Assembly (NCBI GenBank): GCA_027886175.1
Contig: JAJNNQ010000077.1
Span: 186,001-250,000 of the forward strand
Reading direction: 5' to 3'
DNA length: 64,000 nucleotides
Origin: Phylloscopus collybita
Taxonomy: Eukaryota; Chordata; Aves; Passeriformes; Phylloscopidae
In this document: positions 22,423 to 34,500 of the stretch, piece by piece
Numbering within the stretch: position 1 is the first letter of the stretch
Layout of the letters: the number at the start of each line of letters is the position of its first letter
Translations under genes and position numbers: made by a program
Notes under the pieces: generated by a model
The model's database searches: none
The model's input: the letters and a program-made list of their open reading frames with translations, nothing else
Told to the model about the DNA's origin: nothing

Positions 22423-24141
22423 TGCCTCTTTGTGCACAGCATTCAGAATGGAACTCATTCCTGGCCCAGACTTCTCTGTGTCACTTGTCTTGCTTTTTAT
22501 TCTATTTGGTGAGTTCTATTTTTCCGTTTTTTTTTTTCTTTTTTTTTTTCAATTTTCCATGTAGGGATGCCATTTGCCTCAGTATTGCTACATCAGTATC
22601 TACCGTGCCTGTGTTAAGCACAGACAGTCAGGAGCCCTGATCACTCTGCATTTCTGTCAAATAAAGTGTCCTGCTCTGCCCAGGGTGCCCAAGATGTTCT
22701 CTCAGCCCCTCTCTGTCTCTGCAGGGCCAGTGCCTGTGAGCAGAGGTGCAGGGCAGAGACTCCCAGCCCAGCAGCACAGCCAGGGACAATGGCCCTGGCT
22801 CTTCCCACAGCTGCTCTTCCCAACTGCAGCCTCTCCTTCCCAGCCCTTCTGTGGCTGTCAGGCCGCAGGGCTGTGGCAGCTTGGTCACTGTCCTGCTGCG
22901 TGTGCGTGCTGTGAGCACAGGCAGGGCCAGGCCATGGGCACTGCTGGGACACAGCTGGGCTCCAGCACAGCAGCTCCAGCAGCAAAGGGCATCATCTCCT
23001 GAGGGCAGCCCAGGAAGCCTTTGCTCTCCCTGCACAGTCCCTCTCAGCAACAGGCCCAAGGAACAGACTCTGAAGAGGCTCCTCGTGTTCCTTGTTCTCC
23101 CAGGGCTCCGTGGGATGAGATCAGGGTCCCAGGGTGGCCTTCAGGGGACTCAGGTCTGGGTCAGGCTCTGCTTGTTGGTGGCCAGGGCCCCATCAGATGG
23201 TGAAGGGTCTGTGCTGAACCTTGCTGGGGCTGTGCAGCTTGTGCCAGGGCTGATGGCAGGGGAATGTTTGTCTGGAGGGCCTGGGGAGCTGCCAGGAGAG
23301 CACAGGGCACCTGCAGGGACAGTGTGTGCCAGGGAGCAGCAGGGAGTGGAGCTCCCTGGGCACAGGCCTGGCCAGGGTGGGGTCAGCCCAAGATCAAGGA
23401 CTGAATGTCTGCTGTGAGCCAGGAGAGCTCTGCAGCCCCTGCAGGGGACACAGCAGGCACAGGGAAAGGAGTCTGGGCGCTGAGTGCTCTGAGCCTCAGG
23501 GAACTTCCCCAGGAGGATGCAGGGCAGCCCCAAGGCCATCTGGCAGCCCTGGAACAAGGCAGGCACCTCTGAGCACCTCCATGGCCCCAGCAGAGCCTGT
23601 GTGGGAGGGCTCAGTGCAGGGAGCACCATCAGCTGCCTCTGTCTCCCAGCCTGAGCAGCAGAGCCCAGCAGAGGCAGCCCAGGGCCCCGGGCAGCACAGC
23701 CCCCGTGCTCTGCAGAGCAGCAGCCCCAGCTCGGGGCTGTGGGCAGCAGGGCAGGGGCTGCAGCAATGGCTGCTCAGGCCAGCACAGACGTGTTCCCCTG
23801 GGAAAGGCTCTGTGGGCAGCTGGCATGTGCCAGGAGCAGAGCAGGAGCCCCTGGGTGTGCAGAGGAGCCCTGGCACGAGGCTGCCTTGTCCCTGGGGCAG
23901 CAGGAGCTGCCTGAGGAGCCCCAGGGCAAACTCTCTGCTGCTGTGCTGGGCAGCAGGGCTGTCCCTGGGGCTGCAGGAGCTGCCAAGCTGAGCTTCTCCT
24001 CAGCATTCCAGACACAGAATCACCGTCCCTGACCTCCAGTGCCTCCAGTTCCTGCTGCAGGGCCAGCCTTGTTCCCTTGCTCTGCTGGGCTGGGGCAGAG
24101 GTGTGGAGAGGCTGGACTGGGCAGTGCCAGGGAGAGGAAAA
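22423..24141. other. Unassigned GC-rich sequence
   Basis: Contains a poly-T tract (~22,528-22,552) and CTG/CAG-rich composition that opens many overlapping ORFs (up to 223 codons on + and 180 on -). None shows a domain and no plausible exon set was found. The sequence just after the OR tail looks like a decayed OR 3' flank. No gene called. Confidence 0.45.
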
Positions 24142-24485
24142 CAATGGACCCTTGGTTACATGAGTCCCCACAGAATGGTCTCCATGGTCCCATGAGGCCC
24201 TGCAGTGTCACAGTGGCCCCGAGGTTCCTGGGATCCCATAGGGTCAGAATGGTCTCCTTGGTTCTGCAGGGTCACAATGGCCCCTTGGTTCCCCAGAGTG
24301 TCACAGTGCACTCCTTGGTTCCATGGAGCCCCAGAGTGTCACTGAGGTCCCCTGGTTCCCCAGAGTGTCACAGTGCACTCCTTGGTTCCATGGAGCCCCA
24401 CAGTGTCACTGAGGTCCCCTGGTTCCACCAGGCCCTGCTGTGTCACAAGACACCTTTGGTTCTGTGGGGCTCACAGTGTCTGTTG
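24142..24485 (-). repeat. 37-bp minisatellite array 3
   Basis: Minus-strand orientation of the 37-bp family (reads TTGGTTCCATGGAGCCCC AG..GTGTCAC on +). About nine units, including a locally doubled pair around 24,300-24,420 (same 'cactccttggttccatggag' phrase twice). Directly abuts an LTR. Confidence 0.9.
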
Positions 24486-24489
24486 TGCT

Positions 24490-25089
24490 TGTGAAAAACA
24501 AGGTTCACTTTTTAGAAAGATTTTTAAGTTAAAAAAATAAACAAATAGACAGTTAGGAGACAGAAAAACAAAGCTTCTTGGCCAGCCGAGGGTGCTGGCA
24601 CCAAGTCAGCCAGCACACCTCACCCCTTTCAGGTCCTTTGTTTTAAGAATCTCTGTGTTGCATCTTTAACAGACTCTAATGCATGATTCAAACATTCATT
24701 TGGGGTATGTTTGTCTTTGTAAAGTTTCAATTCCCGCCCCAAGTATGCAGCTGTATCTGTGGTGGGCTCCGCTCTGTCTGGTTTGATCTCATAAATCCTT
24801 CTTTTCGAGATTCTGGTCATCAGAGGTTCAATTGTCCTTGATCAGGAATCTTCATGCAGGAATGTAGGATGACTCCTCCGGCCTTCTGGCTTGGTCAGTT
24901 TAGATGTTATGAAGAAAAAAACCCCCAGTCTTTACTATGTTACTTTATGCTACAATCATAAAATATACCTTCATCACATTTTTAAATTCCACAAATAAAA
25001 GGAAATACAGTACAACCTTCTTTCATTATACATATAGCATTCATCTCAATACTTGTGAGAAGCCAACTCCATCAGATGCATTTATAACA
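24490..25089 (-). mobile_element. Solo LTR, family B (600 bp)
   Basis: On the minus strand it starts TGTTATAAATGC and ends AACCTTGTTTTTCACA. It is flanked by the 4-bp direct repeat TGCT (24,486-24,489 and 25,090-25,093). A second copy lies at 38,471-39,043 with its own 4-bp duplication. The 4-bp size suggests a class I (gamma-type) element. Confidence 0.88.
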
Positions 25090-25093
25090 TGCT

Positions 25094-25534
25094 GATGGGC
25101 AGGGTCAGCACCAAGACACAGACACCACCTGGAAAAATTTTTATAATGCAAAAGCGCAAAGAATCACAAAAGAAGAAGTGCCCACAGTGAGTAAGAAAGA
25201 TCCATCAGCAGTCACCCTCAGACCTTCCCTTCACCCACACCCACACATCAGCTGGGGGAAGCTGTCACAGCCAAGGACTGCAGAGCCACTCCTGGACACT
25301 GGGAATTCCTGCAGGTGCCTCCAGCCACAGGTGAGGCTCCAGCCTCGCTGGGAGAGGGCCCAGCTTTGATAGTGTTGAATGAACAAACTTGCAGCACTTC
25401 TAGAGTGGGAACATCTGGATTCATCCTCCTCTTGGGTTCCTCCCAAAGCCTGGCCAGGCCACAAACAAGGCCAGATGTCAGATTTCATGGCTTTGTCCAA
25501 ATTTTAAACATAGAATCATCAATACATGTTTCAG
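25094..25534. other. Unassigned spacer
   Basis: Low-information sequence between two LTRs. Short ORFs on both strands, no domain. Confidence 0.4.
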
Positions 25535-26273
25535 TGTCTTTGGTTATGGAACCAAAAATGTGTATTCTATTTCTTTTGTTGAAAGCAGCTGGGGAGATGT
25601 TTTTCTTTATCTCTTGTAACTCTGGGGGGAGGGAGGCAGACGCCTTTTGATAATGGGCCAGCTGTTCAAACCAGGCGGGGCAGTGTTTCTTATTTCTTTC
25701 ACCACCCGTCCTCACTCCAGGGGGATATTTTCTGCTGATGGACCATGAAGGCTCACCAAGGACATGAAACATTCCATCATCCCATTGGGAGATGCTTCAC
25801 CCAGTGTGGGGAGAGCCAACCATTCCTACCTGCATAAAAACTGAGACATAGGAACACGAGGGATCTGGTTCCACCGGATTCCTGGAGGAAGACCAGAGCC
25901 TTCTTCACCATCACTGGACCCTTTTCTCTCAGGATCATCTCTACTCCAACAACACCACATCTGCCACTCCAGGAGGACTCACTTTTGGACTGCTTCCAAA
26001 ACCCTGAACAACACGGTGTCAGGTTGTAACTCTGACTCTGTCAGGGTTTCCAGGATTGTTGTTTCTTTGCTTGTTTTTGGTTTTTTTTTTTCCTACTACT
26101 ACATTTGTACCGTTAATATTCTTAGTAAAGAACTGTTATTCCTATTCCCAAATTTATGCCTGAAAGCCCTGAATTGCAAAATGACAATTTGGAGTGGGGG
26201 AGGGGTTGACATTCTCCATTCTGCAGGAAACTCCAGCTTTCACTGGCAGATACCTGTCTTTCCAAAGCAAGAC
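25535..26273 (+). mobile_element. Solo LTR, family A, copy 1
   Basis: Plus-strand copy of the ~750-bp LTR family with imperfect inverted ends (TGTCTTGG ... CCAAGACA). It starts TGTCTTTGG, has a TATA-like TGCATAAAAACTGAGAC at ~25,831, a purine/pyrimidine-rich middle and an end decayed to AAGACT. Target duplication not preserved. OR block B begins within ten bases of its end. Confidence 0.85.
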
Positions 26274-26369
26274 TTTCCAAACCTTTGAAATATTTCTCCA
26301 TAACTCTAAGCAAAAACATTCCTAGTGAACTGCACCAGACCAGAGGGAAATCAAGGCACAGCCATGGTT

Positions 26370-27290
26370 TGTCAGGCTTGCTTGATCCTAATGAGCCCCA
26401 TGGTGCATTCGGTGCTGAGCCTTTGAATCTCACGGCCTGAGAGAGATTGCACAAACCTTTCCAGAAGTCCAAGTCAGAAGAAAACTTCAGGCATTAGTGA
26501 GTCCCACTAAGGTCCATTCCCACCACAGGCTCCTCATGGAGTCCTTGGAGGAGAGAATTGGATTGCACAAAATCCTTCCAGAAACTCAGTGTGGGAAGGA
26601 AAATCCAAAGTACCTTAAATATCTTGAATAACTCAAAGTAATAATGAGCCCCACTGAGGGTCAGTGCAAAGCTCTCAAGGGACTCATTAAAGCAGATAAT
26701 TGGAGGCCAGGATGGCACAAAAAACTTCTCAGAGACTCAGTGCCAAAAAAAATTTCTTTAAGAAACTTTGAGTACCTTAAAGCATTAATAAGCTCCACTG
26801 AGTGTTTTTACTGCCTAAAAATCCCAAGGGACTTGTTAAAGTAGATAATTGGGGGCCATGATTGCACAAACTTCTCAGACTCATTGTCAAAAAAAGTTCT
26901 TTAAGAAACTTTGAGTACCTTAAAGTAGTAATGAGTCCCACTGAGTGTTTTTACTGACTAAAGATCCCAAGGGACTTGTTAAAGCAGATAATTGGGGCTA
27001 GGATTGCACAATCTTTCTCACAGAATCAGATTTAAAAGGGAAATACCAAGTACCTTAAAAACCTGAAGTACCTTGAAGCATTAATGAGCCCCACTGAGTG
27101 TTGTTACTGACAAAGCCTCTCAAGGGACTAATTAAAGCAGGTAATTGGAGGCCATGGTTTCAGAAACTTGTCAGAAACTCCCAGGCAAAAGCCAAACCAA
27201 AAGTCCTTTGAAGAACCTGCAGTACCTGGGAGCATTCAGGAGCTCCCCCAGGGCCATTCCTGACCAGGGCTCCCCAGGGACTCCTTCCAG
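26370..27290 (+). repeat. Tandem array of ~145-bp units in OR block B (7 units)
   Basis: Counterpart of 3,060-3,870. Unit starts fall near 26,388, 26,494, 26,640, 26,786, 26,928, 27,081 and 27,230. One internal unit ('gtaatgagtcccactgagtg' at ~26,925) has no partner in block A. Confidence 0.9.
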
Positions 27291-29600
27291 CAGATCCTTG
27301 AGGCCACTGGGCTGTCAGGGGGATGCTGAGGGCAGGACAAGGGGCTGAGAGTGCCCAGCCTTGCTGGGGCTGTGCCAGGAGGCCCCAGGGCCTCAGGACA
27401 AGGTGTCTCCTGACAGCCCTTGGTGGCACAGACCCTGCTGTGCCCCAGGGCACCAAGACTGGGCTTCTCTTTATCCCCTCCTGGCATCACTGCCTGCAGT
27501 TCTCTGCTCTGCCTGGGGACTGCGGACACTTTCTCTGTTGTGTGCCTCAGTGGGACCCATTAAAACTTCCAGAAACTTTGGAGTTGGATTCTGACTTGGA
27601 GTTCTTGAGAGGTTTCTTCATCTCCCTGTCAGGGACTGATGTTCAGGGCCTCAGCACAGAGCCCCAAGAGGGTCATTAAAGTCTTTGTGCTGTGTCTGTG
27701 CTGCTGAGCTGGGCTGGGCTCCTGGCTACCAAGAAGAGCTTAAAAAGCTGAGCAGCTCTTCTCCCAGCCCAGCAGGGCTGGGGCTCTGCCTGCAGCCACC
27801 CCAGGCACAGCACACAGGCACAGAGAGCTTCAATCACTCAGGGCTGGGAAGGTGCTGAGAAGGGACTGGGGGAGAATCACTGCCAGCCCTTGGCACAGGA
27901 ACCTCTGGCTGCAGGACAATGCAGCTGCAGCTCCTGCAGGGATCTCCTCAAGCTGGAACAGCCCAATGCCTACAGACTCTGTGAGTACATTCTCTGATTC
28001 TCTCTTGTGTAGAGCAGCCAGGGGTGCCCAGGGCTGTCCTGCAGAGCAGGGTCCTGCAGCCCAGGGAGCTGTGCTGGGGCAGGGACTCTGCTGCCTGCCA
28101 GGGACAGCTCTCAGCCAGCCCTGGGAGCTGCTCCCAGCACTGGGGGACAAGATCTGGGTGGAAGGAGACAGCTGGGAAGGCAGGGAAGTGTTCTCCTTGT
28201 GTGGTGAGGGTGCTGCATTGTTCAGGACTGCTCCCAGCAGCACATTAAACTGCAGAACATTTCCAATTATAGATTATACAGGGAGCACAGCGAGGCAGGG
28301 GCTGCATAAAAGGGAAAATCCTATGTTTTTAATCTACTGCTCTGAGTTGCCTGGAAGGGAAATTGCACATAGATATTCATCTCTCAGTTCAGGTTGAGAA
28401 AAATAAAACACTTTTCTCTCAAGTCTCAGATGACCAGGCAGTGACAGAAATCAGCAGAGGGTTCCTTGCAGGCAGCACCAGGGTTGCTTTTCCAGCCTCC
28501 TCAGGGTTGCTCTGAGGTTGCCATCAGAGCCTGCAGAGGCAGAGCTGCCCCTGGGCAGTGCCTGAGCTGGGAGGGCTGTGCAGGGCAGAGCTGAGCCCCC
28601 AGGGCTGGGCTGGGCTCTGGCAGCACTGGCAGGGCCCAGCCCTGGGCACAGGGAAGCAGCTGCAGGCAGGGGCAGCTCCAGGCAGCAGAGCCCTGGGCAG
28701 GCAGTGGGGGGAAGGTGCTACCAAGCTGGGCTGGGATATTGAAAGTCCTCTCCAAACCAAACTATTCCAGGATTACTTTTTTTCAGATTCCCATGCCAGG
28801 ACACTGCAAATGGGGTGTCCCAGCTCCCTGTGCCTGGGGAGCTCTGGGCAGGGCAGGCTGGCAGGCTGGGAATGAGCTGACTCTCCTCCAGCAGTGCCAT
28901 GGACAGGACCCTTGGTGTGTCCTGGGGATGCCATCCAAGCTGTCAGCTGCCTCCAGGGGACACTGGGGGACAGGAGTGTCCTTGGCCAGGGCTGGGGCTG
29001 AGACTCTGAGAAAGGCTGAGCCACTTTACTCTGCTGTGGCTCCCTCTGCTCTCAGCTGTGTCAGGCTGATTTCCAGGGGAGCACAGTGACAGCCCTGGAT
29101 CTCAGAAAGGGCAGCTGGGGACAGATGGAGCGACAGAGCAGCTCCCCTCACCCTTCACTGAGTTACAGCCAATGCTCTTTAATTCCACTGATCTCTCTGG
29201 GCACATCAGGAAATCCTCTCAAAATGCCTTTGGCAATCAGTGTTCCTTAGCCCTGGCACAGGAGATGCTGCCAAGGTCCTCTGCCTCAAGAGATCTTTTG
29301 GCTGATCACTTCCAACCCCAGGACTGGCCCCTGTTCCTGTACCCATGGCCCCACTGCTGCAGAACAGAGCTGACCCCAGGGTGTCCATGGGCAGAGCCCC
29401 TGCTGGTGACAGTAAAAGGGCCAGATCCCAGCAGAGCTCCAGGCACGGGGCTGAAGGAAGGGCTCTGAGAAAAGGAAAACTGAGTGGCACAGAGCAGCAG
29501 GGGCAGGGCTGGGAGAAAGGGCTTGGACATTGCTCTGCAAAATCTCCCCTGACTTGTCACTGTGTCCTCCTTAACTAGGACTGCATGGGCAGAGTGAGGA
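27291..29600 (+). other. 5' flank of OR gene 2 (block B)
   Basis: GC-rich non-coding sequence. The first ~970 bp matches 3,870-4,870 (block A), and 28,440-29,570 matches the inverted flank of OR gene 3 (54,090-55,600). A polypyrimidine-AG at 29,577-29,578 ('gtcctccttaactag') is a plausible acceptor for the coding exon. ORFs here are not conserved across the three blocks. Confidence 0.6.
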
Positions 29601-29601
29601 A

Positions 29602-30534
29602 ATGTCCAACAGCAGCTCCATCAGGCACTTCCTCCTGCTGGCATTGGCAGACAGGCGGCAGCTGCAGCTCCTGCACTTCTGCCTCTTCCTGGGCATCTCC
29701 CTGGCTGCCCTCCTGGGCAACGGCCTCATCATCAGCGCCGTAGCCTGCGGCCACCACCTGCACAGCCCCATGTTCTTCTTCCTGCTCAACCTGGCCCTCA
29801 CTGACCTGGGCTGCATCCTAACCACTGTCCCCAAAGCCATGCACAATTCCCTCTGGGACACCAGGAACATCTCCTACACAGGATGTGCTGCTCAGCTCTT
29901 TTTCCTAGTGTTCTTCATGTCAACAGAGGTTTCCCTGCTGACCGTCATGTGCTACGACCGCTACGTGTCCATCTGCAAACCCCTGCACTACGGGACCCTC
30001 CTGGGCAGCAGAGCTTGTGCCCACATGGCAGCAGCTGCCTGGGCCAGTGGCCTTCTCTATTCACTGCTGCACGCAGCCAATACATTTTCCCTGCCCCTGT
30101 GCCATGGCAATGCCCTGGGCCAGTTCTTCTGTGAAATCCCACAGATTCTCAAGCTCTCCTGCTCACAATCCTACCTCAGGGAACTTGGGCTTCTTGCTGT
30201 TAGTATCTGTTTGTTATTTGGTTGTTTTGTGTTCATTGTTTTCTCCTATGTACAGATCTTCAGGGCTGTGCTGAGGATCCCCTCTGAGCAGGGACAGCAC
30301 AAAGCCTTTTCCACCTGCCTCCCTCACCTGGCCGTGCTCTCCCTGTTTGTCAGCACTGCCATGTTTGCCTACCTGAAGCCCCCCTCCATCTCCTCCCCAT
30401 CCATGGATCTGTCCCTGTCAGTTCTGTACTCGGTGGTGCCTCCAGCCCTGAACCCCCTCATCTACAGCCTGAGGAACCAGGAGCTCAAGACTGAAGTGTG
30501 GAGACTGATGACTGGACAATTTCAGAAATATTAA
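29602..30534 (+). CDS. Olfactory receptor, OR14-like (gene 2)
   Basis: Intact 310-residue receptor of the same class as gene 1. Conserved landmarks sit at the same residues: NSS 3-5, GN 39-40, PMFFFLLNLALTD 56-68, C95/C177, MCYDRYVSIC 116-125, KAFSTCLPHL 234-243, PPALNPLIYSLRN 280-292. Residues 1-72 are identical to gene 1, with almost no silent differences in the DNA. Differences cluster in TM3 (VFFMSTEV here) and TM5 (AVSICLLFGC here), which line the odorant pocket in class A receptors. The start was chosen by alignment with genes 1 and 3. A poly(A) signal follows 31 bp after the stop. No sign of inactivation. Ligand unknown. Confidence 0.97.
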   Translation: MSNSSSIRHFLLLALADRRQLQLLHFCLFLGISLAALLGNGLIISAVACGHHLHSPMFFFLLNLALTDLGCILTTVPKAMHNSLWDTRNISYTGCAAQLFFLVFFMSTEVSLLTVMCYDRYVSICKPLHYGTLLGSRACAHMAAAAWASGLLYSLLHAANTFSLPLCHGNALGQFFCEIPQILKLSCSQSYLRELGLLAVSICLLFGCFVFIVFSYVQIFRAVLRIPSEQGQHKAFSTCLPHLAVLSLFVSTAMFAYLKPPSISSPSMDLSLSVLYSVVPPALNPLIYSLRNQELKTEVWRLMTGQFQKY

Positions 30535-30564
30535 ACAGCTGGCCAACTTCTGCAAATCATTTGT

Positions 30565-30570
30565 AATAAA
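30565..30570 (+). promoter_or_regulatory. Polyadenylation signal of OR gene 2
   Basis: AATAAA in the same 'caaatcatttgt' context as in OR gene 1. Confidence 0.7.
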
Positions 30571-30789
30571 AGTAATTTTTGATACTTATTGTCGATTTCA
30601 TTTTGAGGTTTCTTTTCTTTATTTTACTTTTTTTCATATTGTCCACAAAGAAATGTCATTGTTTTTGCCATTCCTCATTTTGTTTCTCTCCACCTTCATT
30701 GTGGCCACAGACTGGGTCAATGAGGGGCTGTGCCCTTGGTGGCTTTAAAGGAACTCAAGGATCTCCAAGCCAAGTTTTCTGCAGAGATG

Positions 30790-31670
30790 CCCCTTTGGTT
30801 CCCTTCTCTGCAGCTGCAGCAGCAATGTCTGTGTGCAGAGCTGGGGGCAGATCAGTGCTGGCACAGCAGCTGTGGCCAGCAGCAGCAGCAGCACTTGGTG
30901 CTGCCAGTGCTGCTGCCGTGGCCCTGCCCCGCTGCCCTCCTGGCCCTGCTGTTGCTGTAGGGCCTGAGTGCTCTCGGGGCCGGGCACAGGGCTGGGGGTG
31001 GCAGTGCCGGGGCTGCAGCAGGGACAGGCCATGGGCACTGCTGGCACAGCAGCAGTGCTGAGGCCTCAGGCCAGGGCCTGGGGGCTGCAGGCTCCTTGCC
31101 CAGGCTCTCAACACAACACATTGCCCAGGCCAATGCTGAGCAGAGAAAAGCCCCGGCAGCAGCCCCAGGCTGGCCGTGGGCAGGCTGGGGACAAACAGCA
31201 CGGCTGGGGCTCTGCAAGGGCCCTGGGCAAGCACACGGCAAGGAGCAGCAGAGCAGGGCCTGATCCATCCCCACTGCGCTGGACACCCCAGGCCAGCGGC
31301 CCACAGCCTCCTCATGCACCTGCCAACAACATCCCCCCTCTGCAGCCCTGGCCTCTCCCCCAGCTCACACAGCTGCCGCAGCCTTGCAGGCACAGCCACG
31401 GCAGCACTGCCTCAGGAGCCCCTGTTTGCCCTGCCCAGAGCAGGCCTGAGCACCCCCATGGGGTTGGTGTGGGGAGATGAAGCTGAGGGAGCACAAATGC
31501 CAGCAGGGCCTGGGGCCAGGAAGGGCTGGGCCACAGCAGGGAAACCCCTCAGGTTTGTGGTGGCCTCTGAAGTCAGAGCCAGAAAGTTTGTTCCCATCAG
31601 CTGGGAGTTTGCTGTGCCACTGCAGGCGTTGTTGGTCAGAGTCAGGGCTGCCTGGCAGCCACCCCCAAAC
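30790..31670 (+). repeat. Near-identical tract shared with block C (inverted)
   Basis: About 870 bp that matches 51,990-52,860 (inverted) almost base for base. The neighbouring block sequence on both sides, including the OR genes themselves, is clearly more diverged. GC-rich, with long ORFs in several frames of both strands (214 codons on -, 283 on +) that have near-identical partners in block C. No domain, signal peptide or membrane segment is recognised in any of them. Block A lacks the tract. Confidence 0.85.
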
Positions 31671-32121
31671 TGCCCTGACCATTTCCAGAGCTTCACATTG
31701 CCTTTCTTTACTCTTCCTTGGTACAAATTTCTTCTTATTTTCCACCCTTGTTCCCTCCCATGCAAACAGCCCATTACTGGTTGCATTTCCCTCTCTGGCC
31801 CCACTCCCCATTTCAGTTCTTGGGTTGGCACCATGGGAATGGCCCTTGGGGAGCAGGATCATCCTCCAAGTGTATCAGGAATTGTCTGTAGGCTCCTGCA
31901 GTGCCTCCTGCTGCTCCCTTGGCAGAGGCACCCCAGGCCAGGGGGGCACATCTGGGCTGCTGTGTCTGCCTGTGGGGCTCCCTGTTTTGGGCAAGGAGGA
32001 GGAGCTGCAGAGGCTCTGCAGGACTAACAGGATGGGCTTTGGGGCTCTGAGGAGAAGCTGAGGCACCTGGGCTGCTGCACGCTCTGAAGAGGAGGCCCAG
32101 AGCTCATCCTGCAACTGCTTC
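31671..32121 (+). other. Block B sequence between the near-identical tract and CR1
   Basis: Paralogous to 51,530-51,990 (inverted) at visibly lower similarity than the adjacent tract. No gene recognised. Confidence 0.6.
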
Positions 32122-32735
32122 CAGGGTGGTTTCAGATAATCACATAATCAGAAAGGTTGGAAAAGACCTTGGACATCCTCAAGTCCAACCTGTGCCCTGA
32201 CACGACCTTGTCTCCCCTGAGCCTCCTCTTCTCCACGATAAACAACCCCAGCTCACTCAGCCACTCCTCATAGAACTTGTGCCCCAGACCCCTCACCAGC
32301 CTTGTTGCCCTTCTCTGGACACTCTCCAGCCTCTCAATGTCCTTTCTCAACTGGGGGCCCAGAACTGGACACAGCACTCCAGGTGCTGCCCAACCAGTGC
32401 TGAGCACAGGGTAAGAATCCCTTACCTGCTCCTGCTGTCCACACTCTTCCTGATCCAAGCCAGGAGCCATTGGCCTTCTTGGCCACCTGGGCACACTGCT
32501 GCCTCATGTCCAGCCTGCTGTCCATCAGTCCCTGCAGGTCCCTTTCTGCCTGGCTGCTGTCCAGCCATTCTGTCCCCAGCCTGTAGCACTGCAGGGGTTG
32601 TTGTGGCCAAGGTGCAGGACCCAGCCCTTGGTCTTGTTCAAGCTGACATTGTTGGATTTGGGCCCTGGATCCAGCCTGTCCAGGGCCCTGTGCAGAGCCC
32701 TCCTGCCCTCCAGCAGATCCACACTCCCACCTGCA
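32122..32735 (-). mobile_element. CR1 LINE 3' end, copy B
   Basis: The minus strand encodes the C-terminal CR1 ORF2 region: [19 protein letters not shown], then QCA..AKKANG, SAV..QFWAPQ-like and [18 protein letters not shown] segments in shifted frames. The element ends at 32,122 in a GATTATGTGATTATCT-like octamer tail typical of CR1 3' ends. Frameshifts and stops make it inactive. Equivalent to 50,937-51,522 in block C. Confidence 0.88.
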
Positions 32736-33699
32736 GGTGAGATGGCCAAGGGTGGGCAGGGCTGGCAGGGCCACAGGCACCCAGGCCTTTGTCCCCTGGG
32801 CTCTGCCAGCGCCTCTGCAGGCCCCACAAAAGGAACTTTCCTTGCAGGAAAGCCTGCACTTGGCTTCTGCCTGGCCCCTCCCTGAGCAGCCTGGCAGGCC
32901 TTGCAGCTTTAGGACATTTGTCCTTGCTGCCCCTGCCATCCCCCTGCCCCACCAACAGCCCCCAGCCAGCCGCGAGGGACAGGCCCTGCTGTGCCAGGCC
33001 TGGGCTCAGGCCTTGGCCTTTCTGCTCCCTCCAGCCAGCCCAGGCCTTGCTCAGCATTGCAGTTCCTGCTGCTGTGCCCGAAGCTCACACGGCCGGGCTT
33101 GGAAAGGGACTTCAGGTGCCTCGATCCCCTCGGGCGGCGCATGAGAGAAAACAACAAACTTCTCAGGAGGGTGGAGAATAAACTTTTAGTTGCAAACTTC
33201 ATAGTATGAGGTATTTGGGAAATCTTAAAGCAACATGGAATGACAATCAATCACTTCACAAAGCACTGACTGAGAAAACTTTAACCTGTCTAAGTTATCC
33301 AGATTTTGGGAAGAGGAAGTCAGGGGAAGAAAGAGAGGGAGAGAGATCCACAGTCGCCCTTGGATCCAGTGCCATCTCAGCTGCTGTGAGCTCTGAGGCC
33401 ATGGGACATGACAGTGTCACACCTGTGTCACAGCCTTCACCTGCTCTGGTCCCTCTCACAGGTTGCTTTTTCAGGGTGCCAGGGGCTTGGCAGCCACTTT
33501 GGGGCTGGACCAGAGGCTGCAGTGTGTGGGGCTGGGGCAGTGACCGCCCCACCTACGCAGAACTTGCCCTGCCCCCAAACACACCCTGGAGATGTCTGGG
33601 GTCATTCATCATTTCTCTGCTCTCCAGCACTGAGGCAACACACTCTGGCTGCAGCTCTGAGCTTGTGCCCAAGTCCCAACCACCCCTGGCAATAGGGCT
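32736..33699. other. Block B right end and unassigned spacer
   Basis: 32,713-33,064 repeats 8,859-9,210 of block A. From 33,075 the sequence is unlike block A, and nothing recognisable is present up to the zinc-finger 3' region. Short ORFs carry no domain. Confidence 0.5.
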
Positions 33700-34500
33700 C
33701 CATGGAGCTGCTCTCAGGAAACCCCCCAAGAGTTGGAGAGTGCCCCAAAACTGCCTCAGAAATGTGGGGTACCCCAAAATCTCTTCAGGAATGTGGAATA
33801 TCAAAAAACTCTCTCAGTAACAGGCTCCCCTTCCCTTCATCATCCCCAAACTTCAGCGGTCTCATTCCAGATGCCACCGCACCTCTCCAGTCCCAACTCC
33901 ACCCCATCCCACCCCTGTTGGACATCAGGACCCCTCCCCAAGCCAAATTTTCCCCATTTCACACCTCCCAAACCCCATCTCACCCATCCTGTCCCACCCA
34001 AAGCCCATCTCACCCCTCCTGATTTGCAGCACACTTCGTGCAATCCCCTTCCAACCCCATCCCACCCTGAGGAGCTGTAGAGTTGAGTAATTTTGGGGTG
34101 GGATTGAGTAGTTTTCAGTGGCATTGAGTGGTTTTGAGGTGACAGATCAAACCCTCTCATCTCTTTGAATGCCAAGAAGTGTAGACTACACCAAATACCC
34201 CCCAAACCTCCAAATCCTCCTTGAATCCCAGATTCCCTCAAAACACTGGTAAAAAGTGAGGGTTTAGATGACTTTGTTGATTTTTTACCCCAATTTTCTC
34301 TGTTTTAAAGGGATGAAGATGAATCAAAAGAATATTAGGGACCACCAGACCAAAAGACCACCAGGCCACTCCCTTCCCAACCCAGATCACTGGGAATGTG
34401 GGTGACCAGGGCTCTGCCCAGTGTGGGTCCCTTGAAGCAGGATGATGTTGGAGCAGTGCAGGGAGCCCTTCCCACAGTCAGGGCACTCGCAGGGCTTCCC
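33700..34500 (-). other. 3' flank/UTR region of zinc-finger locus 1
   Basis: On the minus strand this shows the phrases 'cctcaaaaccactc' and 'ccccaaaattactcaactctacag', also found 3' of zinc-finger gene 2 (45,100-45,230) and in the orphan copy (40,900-41,043). The rest is CCCA/CCCAT-rich low-complexity sequence (33,840-34,080). No independent gene. Confidence 0.6.
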
